Positions 58,490 through 64,000 of a stretch of DNA of 64,000 nt are shown here, one piece after another (the stretch's first letter is position 1; every line of letters begins with the position of its first letter). The notes under the pieces are model-generated. The model ran no database searches. It was given only the letters and a program-made list of their open reading frames with translations, and had not been told where the DNA came from. The DNA comes from Strongylocentrotus droebachiensis (Eukaryota; Echinodermata; Echinoidea; Camarodonta; Strongylocentrotidae): the NCBI GenBank assembly GCA_035222895.1, contig JAVYIG010000097.1:372001-436000 (forward strand), read 5' to 3'. A program made the position numbers and the translations under genes.

Positions 58490-58823
58490 GGCCCTGCCAC
58501 ACCTTGACGTTACCTACAACTTATGGCACGCGTATGCAGGACGTATGAGCCGTTTGCTGGCATGCGTCGAAAATGTTGTGCATGCACAATATTTTTTACG
58601 ACCGCGCCGTACTTTGACGTATACCAGCGTGCTTCAGCGTGCTCTTAACTTATACACAACTTCTCCATAACTTATTCGACGTACGCCAGCGTATTTGCCA
58701 AATTTGTCATACATCGGCATACGCTGGCTAAATCGTAGTCTCTGGCAGGGGACAGCCGAGAATCGATGGTGAACCAGTGTTCTGCCGAAGATGACCAATA
58801 CAGCGGGAAGTTGTGACAGGGCC
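58490..58823. mobile_element. MITE with GGCCCTG(T/C)CACA ends, 334 bp
   Basis: The left end GGCCCTGCCACACCTT (58490 onward) and the complement of the right end, GGCCCTGTCACAACTT (58823 downward), match at 14 of 16 positions. The interior is CpG-richer than the flanks and repeats CGTA-rich motifs in both orientations (CGTACGCCAGCGTA near 58680, CATACGCTGGC near 58720, ATACCAGCGTGCTTCAGCGTG near 58621). No protein is encoded; the overlapping 63- and 84-codon frames are incidental. I recall GGCCCTGTCACAC ends from echinoderm repeats. A target duplication could not be fixed, so the superfamily is open. Confidence 0.65.
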
Positions 58824-60579
58824 ATTACCCTTTAACTCCCGGCATATACATTCCAAATGCATTAGAATGAACACCTTGTTAAAGCTCGTAATTAGGTGAT
58901 GAGATTTATTTGAAAACAGGACAGCTGGTGGCGTGCAAACTATTCAATAAAAAGATGCTTGATCGTTTGTGCAATCGACAACTAAACAAAACTGCTTGCT
59001 TTATCTAAACAGCTGTCACCCAAATACCTAATCTGACAATAACAATTAGGCATTGAAAAGTGGTATTGTGTTACCATGTTACTCTGTTCCCAATAGCGCT
59101 TCGTTCCTTAATCGTGTTTTAAGGTGTTTCCATATCACTCAACACAATTTTTTTGCCACGTACATGTATCTCTTAAGCTACTGGTTTTGTTTGAGCTTAT
59201 AACGACAAAAGCAGTTAATGACGTCGCATTGCGGTGCAGAAATCATGTCATGTCAGACATCATTCAGGTAGGAGAAAAGGGCAATTAGGCCAGAAAAAGG
59301 ACTGAGCATATAACCTTTCACTTCTTAGATTTCCTTGAAATTAATTTTCGTTTAAGACTAGATAATCATCAATGTTTATGAGGCTGACGTTGGAGAACAT
59401 TTGACGATTATTTTAGGAACGTGAATACAATTTTTAAGCGGTCATTATTACATCGACCCCGTCCAACACCGATCCGAAATCGGTAATTATGATCCGGGAA
59501 CCAATAAAGTGCGTGTGTGTGTAGCGGGGAGCTGGTGAAGCAATTTTAGATTCTCTATTTGAAACAGAATCATCAATTTAGAATCTTATAAACGCAACAA
59601 AATATTTATCAATAATATCACACTTCTGTACAAAATTAAATTGCAGATGTACATGAACATGTCATGGTAACCAGGATAAATGCAAGCGGTTATGATGCGC
59701 CGTATTGGGATACCTAATGTTTTGAACGTTTATTTAAAATTGTCATTGACTGATTTCATCTCCAAAAGGCACTTTTCTAGCATTAATGAATGTTTACCTG
59801 AAGGTAGTGTGTAGAATAATGACCTTTACATATCTTTTCATTAAAGGTGAAATTCAAAGAAGATCACAAATATTTCAACTAATGTATCACTAGAAACTGG
59901 TAAGCTAACAGATGGCCATCGTACAAGTTTTAGGTCAACTACATATCGGGTGATTTATAAAAATACAAATACAACCACCTCCATAGCAGCTGGAATATAC
60001 GAGAGATTCGCCGGAAAAATAACGATGTTTTAATGACGTCACTATATGGACCAACACTGCCCAAGCAGACGACATCCCATTGAGAATGAACATAATTGCA
60101 AAGCTATTATTTCTCAAATTATAATGAGTTGAGTGTATATAAATGTAATGGCATGTCAAACCATTCAAAAGGGGATATGACCTGATTCTGATAACTAAAA
60201 TCCTTTGCTTGTAAATACACAGGATAGGGGTTAATTAACAATCAAAGAAACCTGACTTTCAAATTGAAAACCCCCCGGAATGATATTAAGGACGGCATTT
60301 GTTCCTTCTTAAAACGCCGAACATACCCCGGTGTGTGCAGCTGCATATACAATGGCGTCTTATTTTGTTTACAAGCGACAGATTCCTTTAATTTTGTATC
60401 GCTGCATTTTTCATCAAAATAAAACCATGCGCGGGGTTTAGAGTGAGGCACTAGATTATAAATTTATCCTGACGGTAGTGAAGTAAGAGAAAGAACTCGA
60501 GAGAAGATGAAAACACAGGAGCTGAAAATGTGGGAGATGTCATGCGACATCGTCTGCTTGCGCAAGTCATGTCCATACT
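58824..60579. other. Non-coding region
   Basis: AT-rich. A CRE-like TGACGTCAC lies near 60033. No gene recognised. Confidence 0.4.
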
Positions 60580-61062
60580 GTGATCTCACACATCTCAGCA
60601 GCGTTCGGAGAGCTCTTCAGGTGCTATGCCGGGGCTGTAGTTAAGCGTTTTGTAATTTATAATAATCATTACTTCGAATGTTTCCAAGCATTGAATTTTG
60701 ATAACATTGCCGAATCAAAGTTTCAACTTTGCAATAATGAAAATAAAGTTAGTTTTTGTAAATCAATGAATATCTACTTTAAGGATAAGGACAAAAGTCG
60801 GTTGGACGCAAGGCGTCATCTCTTTCAAGTTCTGTACGATGTTACTATCAATTGGCTTGTCAAAGTCTTGCAATACCATCAGCAAATGACACCACGTGTG
60901 CAACATGCAAAACAGATACTTTCAAACTTGACATTAATTGCTGTGCATGGTTTTCTATATCAACCAAGGGAGGGGGTGATAGAAATACAATTTGCGAGTG
61001 TAGAGGTAAGGAGGACAGGGGGAAGAATATCGCATTCTTCCTGTCACGTATCTACTTTTTAA
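60580..61062 (+). CDS. Unrecognised open frame of 160 codons (doubtful)
   Basis: The longest open frame outside repeats other than the receptor exon. It has mixed composition with segments such as FGELFRCYAGAVVKRF, KDKDKSRLDARRHLFQVLYD and VQHAKQILSNLTLIAVHGF. I recognise no family, signal peptide or membrane segment. The start has no special context. Chance occurrence in 64 kb of AT-rich DNA is plausible though not the norm. It lies in what would be the receptor intron. Confidence 0.15.
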   Translation: MISHISAAFGELFRCYAGAVVKRFVIYNNHYFECFQALNFDNIAESKFQLCNNENKVSFCKSMNIYFKDKDKSRLDARRHLFQVLYDVTINWLVKVLQYHQQMTPRVQHAKQILSNLTLIAVHGFLYQPREGVIEIQFASVEVRRTGGRISHSSCHVSTF

Positions 61063-63397
61063 TTATCGCGTTTGTATCCACCACCATTCATCCGAGGCAA
61101 AATTCGGTCTGGAGAGTGAGGTAGGTAGTACACTCAGGTACAATCAGTTGTGACGTAAAGCAATTCATCTCACCGCCTGCCACGAGGTAGTGTTATGTTA
61201 CTCAGTCTACATTCTCAGGTGTCAAATCTTGCCCTCCCCATCAAATTAATTGCCTCATGTTTATAAAAGCATTTAACCCAGTGTTAATTAAAGAAGGCAT
61301 CAAGGAATTCACCCTGTGTATTCCTGTAAAAAGAATGATGCCTTCACGTCTGCAGGGCATATGATCTACTACTCTCTTATAATATGAACAAATATTGTCT
61401 AATCTGTCCCCGGAGAGTTGAGATTTAATCTCAGTGTTTTTCACCCCGACATACCCTTCACAAAAACCGATGTCACGAACGTTAAATATTGAACCTCCTC
61501 TCACCTTGCGATCGATTCGATGCACGGTGGAAGATGAAGAGGAAACGCTTCGCAGGTACCCCCCACTCCCTTGAATTCCCTTCTTGAATTTCAGGAAAAG
61601 AAAATATGCCCAGGTACTCAGATAAACAATCGGAAAAACAATCAGTCTAGACTCGAAAGAAGATAAAAATCATATAGACCTGAAATAAAAGTAAATGAAC
61701 AGTCTATATTTCCTTTGAAAATGAAAGGCATTTGTTTTTGCTTGAAAAGGTACTTGTCGCTGTGGTTCATTAAAAAATTGTGACTTTCTATTAAAAAAAA
61801 TGAAGACATACTGATTGAGTTCCACACACAAAGCAAATTTGGTCGACATATATATTTTGTCGCGTTTGTCTGGTATATTCGTATTTGATTTCGTCTTGTT
61901 GTTGTTTAAACTCCACGAATTATCCCGAAAATAAAAAGATAAAAAACGAACCCCGATGACCTTGCCTTTTACGTCACGTCCTCAATTAAATGCAGTAAGT
62001 AGCTCCTAATCAGCATGTCATTTATATTTCTATTAATTGCTGCACGCATTAAAATATAAATCTGCCTCAAATACCCGCACACGTGCAATATTCATTACCT
62101 ATAAACGACAACAACATTGGTGGATTTTAATTGTTTCCATGTGTTAGGTTCGTCTCGATCATAACATTTCAATGCTGGAACATTTTCCAGTCCTATAAAT
62201 AAGGTGGTTAGGTGCTACATGACAATGTAAAGCGTTTCAATGTGCTGTTAGAGAACAACAATTGAAAGCGATTCCTGAAGGGTAACCTAGTGACCTAATT
62301 CATAACAGCAACAGTACAGCTAACCAGGCTCTTTCGTGTTAAGGTTGCTTTACTATGTAAAAGAATTGGACGAGTCTAGTGGCAATAGGATGGAAAGGAA
62401 TTGAAAATATTAGTACAGTTTTCTCAATTAATTGCAAAAATTCCCGCCACACATTATGAGTCTTTCATTTTTTTAATTACATTTACAAAAAGCTTACTCA
62501 GATGTGCCCTTTCAAAAGATATTTGTAAAGCAATCATTTATGAATGCCTACATTCTTTTTTTCCTCTGTTCTCCTCCCATTTTCCAGTCCATACTGCCAA
62601 GTTCATGATAATCGTGTCTAATGCCTTCCTAAACAAGATAATCTAGGCAGTTCTTCTGGTGCCTCGCCGCGTGCAAATGAAATCAGAAATTATTATTATT
62701 GTGCAAAATTGAGAGTTTATCCAAACAGGCGGAAATGCCTCGTCGCCATTTGCTATCATTTGGGTTTCTGCGAATGTCGTCGCGTGTAGAATGCGTTAGA
62801 TTCCTCCCATCTCGAGTCTCGCGGGCTGAAATATGAGTAAAGAAAAAAATATATTTGGACAAATCAGAGTCTGTTGATTCAGGGCATCATTCACCAATAC
62901 ACTATTATCTGTGGGGTTAAGGCGTATAGTTGGACCTCGTGTGCCACACATGGAGACGGCGTAGAGACATTTGTGGAGAAAACAGCGGAAAAGAAATCCG
63001 TTTTTCAGAGACTTGGCGGTAGGGTTTATTTATTGGTTGCATGGGGATGCACTTTTCATGGCTAGGAGATTTGTCAAGGTGACTTGTCTCCGACAAGGAA
63101 TTCCCGGGAGATTAGGAAGTATGGCTCAACCCCAACAGATTGTTATTACAGTAGATATCTGGTTAGCGTGATACATGCAAGGCCATGCATCAAGAATGGC
63201 TAACGTTTGTCATTATTAAACTTGTCAGACGGACTATTGGTAATTTCTTGTGACGTCATTACTTAGTCAAACGAGAAAGGTTCATTTAATACCACACTTA
63301 AGTGCCTTTTTTTTTCTCCAAACGAAACCGAAATGCCGTACACCCAAATATGATTTCTTGACAGATTCTTGGAGTTTTATATTAACTTATCAATTAC
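61063..63397. other. Non-coding region
   Basis: No exon or repeat was recognised. On the minus strand ATGCATCGAATCGATCGCAAG/GTGAGA (near 61505-61525) is an ATG-to-donor coincidence. A TGACGTCA site lies near 63251. Confidence 0.4.
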
Positions 63398-63509
63398 ATC
63401 AATATGATTTTAGATTTGTCTAAAATTAATAACACTATAGTGCATATCAATCAAATGTATTGATGTGCACTGTAGTATTATTAATTTAAAAATCTAAAAT
63501 CATTTGATC
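63398..63509. repeat. AT-rich inverted repeat, about 47-bp arms with 7-nt loop
   Basis: ATGATTTTAGATTT (63404-63417) is mirrored by AAATCTAAAATCAT (63490-63503). The match continues inward through AAATTAATAA, ACTA-AGTGCA and ATCAAT to a CAAATGT loop, with few mismatches and one 3-nt bulge. A weaker ATCAA match extends outward. It could be a small fold-back transposon or, if transcribed, a microRNA-like precursor. Sequence alone does not decide. Confidence 0.8.
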
Positions 63510-64000
63510 ATTCAATGTATAGTTGGAAATACTGCGGGCACGATTGAAATAGGGAATTTGTTTTAATAATCACTGACGCCAATGCTGACAATCAATTGTT
63601 AACGGTGAGCATTTCACGACAGCAATGTCCATAAAAAAGGAACAAAGAATACAATTCTGATGCGAAGAAAAAACTGCAACAGATGAATCAACATAAATAA
63701 GCTATACGCTTATAATAATGACATTGAGACTTGTCAAAACCAATAACGGAGAATGGAATACACTCGTCAAAAAAGTGCAGCCTGATTGACTCTCCAAATC
63801 ATTGAATCAAGATTAAGAAAATGAACAAGCTACAAGTACATGGTAGTCATTCTTCTTTTCCAATTGATTAGAGGAAGGACTCTGGCGTATGCCATGACCA
63901 ATATTGACATTCTATCCCGCTTGTGCCGGGTGATTATTATCCAAAGAATCTTGTATGATGACCCCGGACACCAGTGCGCTGGATCGATTGCGAGATGTAG
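63510..64000. other. Non-coding end of window
   Basis: AT-rich with no recognised feature. Confidence 0.4.

Noticed and set aside
61505-61525. ATG followed by AAG/GTGAGA on the minus strand as a start exon
   Set aside because: Only seven codons and no supporting context. Such coincidences are expected in a sequence this long.
1-64000. CRISPR arrays, operons, ribosome binding sites and bacterial terminators
   Set aside because: The window is eukaryotic (spliced receptor exon, SINEs, MITEs), and the tandem repeats have no repeat-spacer architecture.

Overview
This window is AT-rich, intron-scale animal DNA. It has a higher-order satellite, tRNA-derived SINE fragments, several non-autonomous DNA transposons, long microsatellites and one clearly recognisable coding exon. 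The terminal inverted repeat families resemble those I associate with echinoderm and other marine deuterostome genomes: hAT ends with CAGGCGCGTACG or CAGTGGCGGATC, a GGGGAAGTCCA family and a GGCCCTGTCACA family. A sea urchin or sea star relative is my best guess. This is inference; no species can be named from the sequence.

Layout. Positions 1-5940 are a satellite of about 130-bp monomers arranged in a higher-order repeat: one 2,314-bp unit, one 2,572-bp unit with two extra monomers, and a third partial unit. The array decays through 5,580-7,700 and is interrupted by a purine-rich minisatellite (about 6,050-6,540). Positions 8,285-10,740 hold a tRNA-like SINE relic and hAT-type elements, one of which is nested in another. 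Positions 10,740-17,570 are non-coding with a 390-bp TAG-type microsatellite. Positions 17,580-19,566 form a transposon cluster: a fold-back element with CACTA ends, the 3' end of a LINE reverse transcriptase, an unnamed dispersed repeat, and a 609-bp hAT element inserted into that repeat. A second copy of the unnamed repeat, in the opposite orientation at 57,047-57,486, is the empty site for this insertion.

The only confident gene is at 27,383-27,892 (+). It is the first coding exon of a metabotropic glutamate receptor (class C GPCR), with start codon, signal peptide, the beginning of the ligand-binding domain and a consensus splice donor. No later exon was recognised. If the gene continues to the right, the remaining 36 kb is largely its first intron, although part could be intergenic. 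That stretch contains a nearly identical 2.2-kb tandem duplication (30,128-34,538; recent event or assembly artefact), two TIR elements, tRNA-like SINE relics, microsatellites, paired CRE palindromes, two unrecognised 150-160-codon open frames and a strong 100-bp hairpin at 63.4 kb.

No rRNA gene, intact tRNA gene, CRISPR array or prokaryotic feature was seen. Most short open frames here lie in satellites, homopolymers or AT-rich DNA and are not called as genes.
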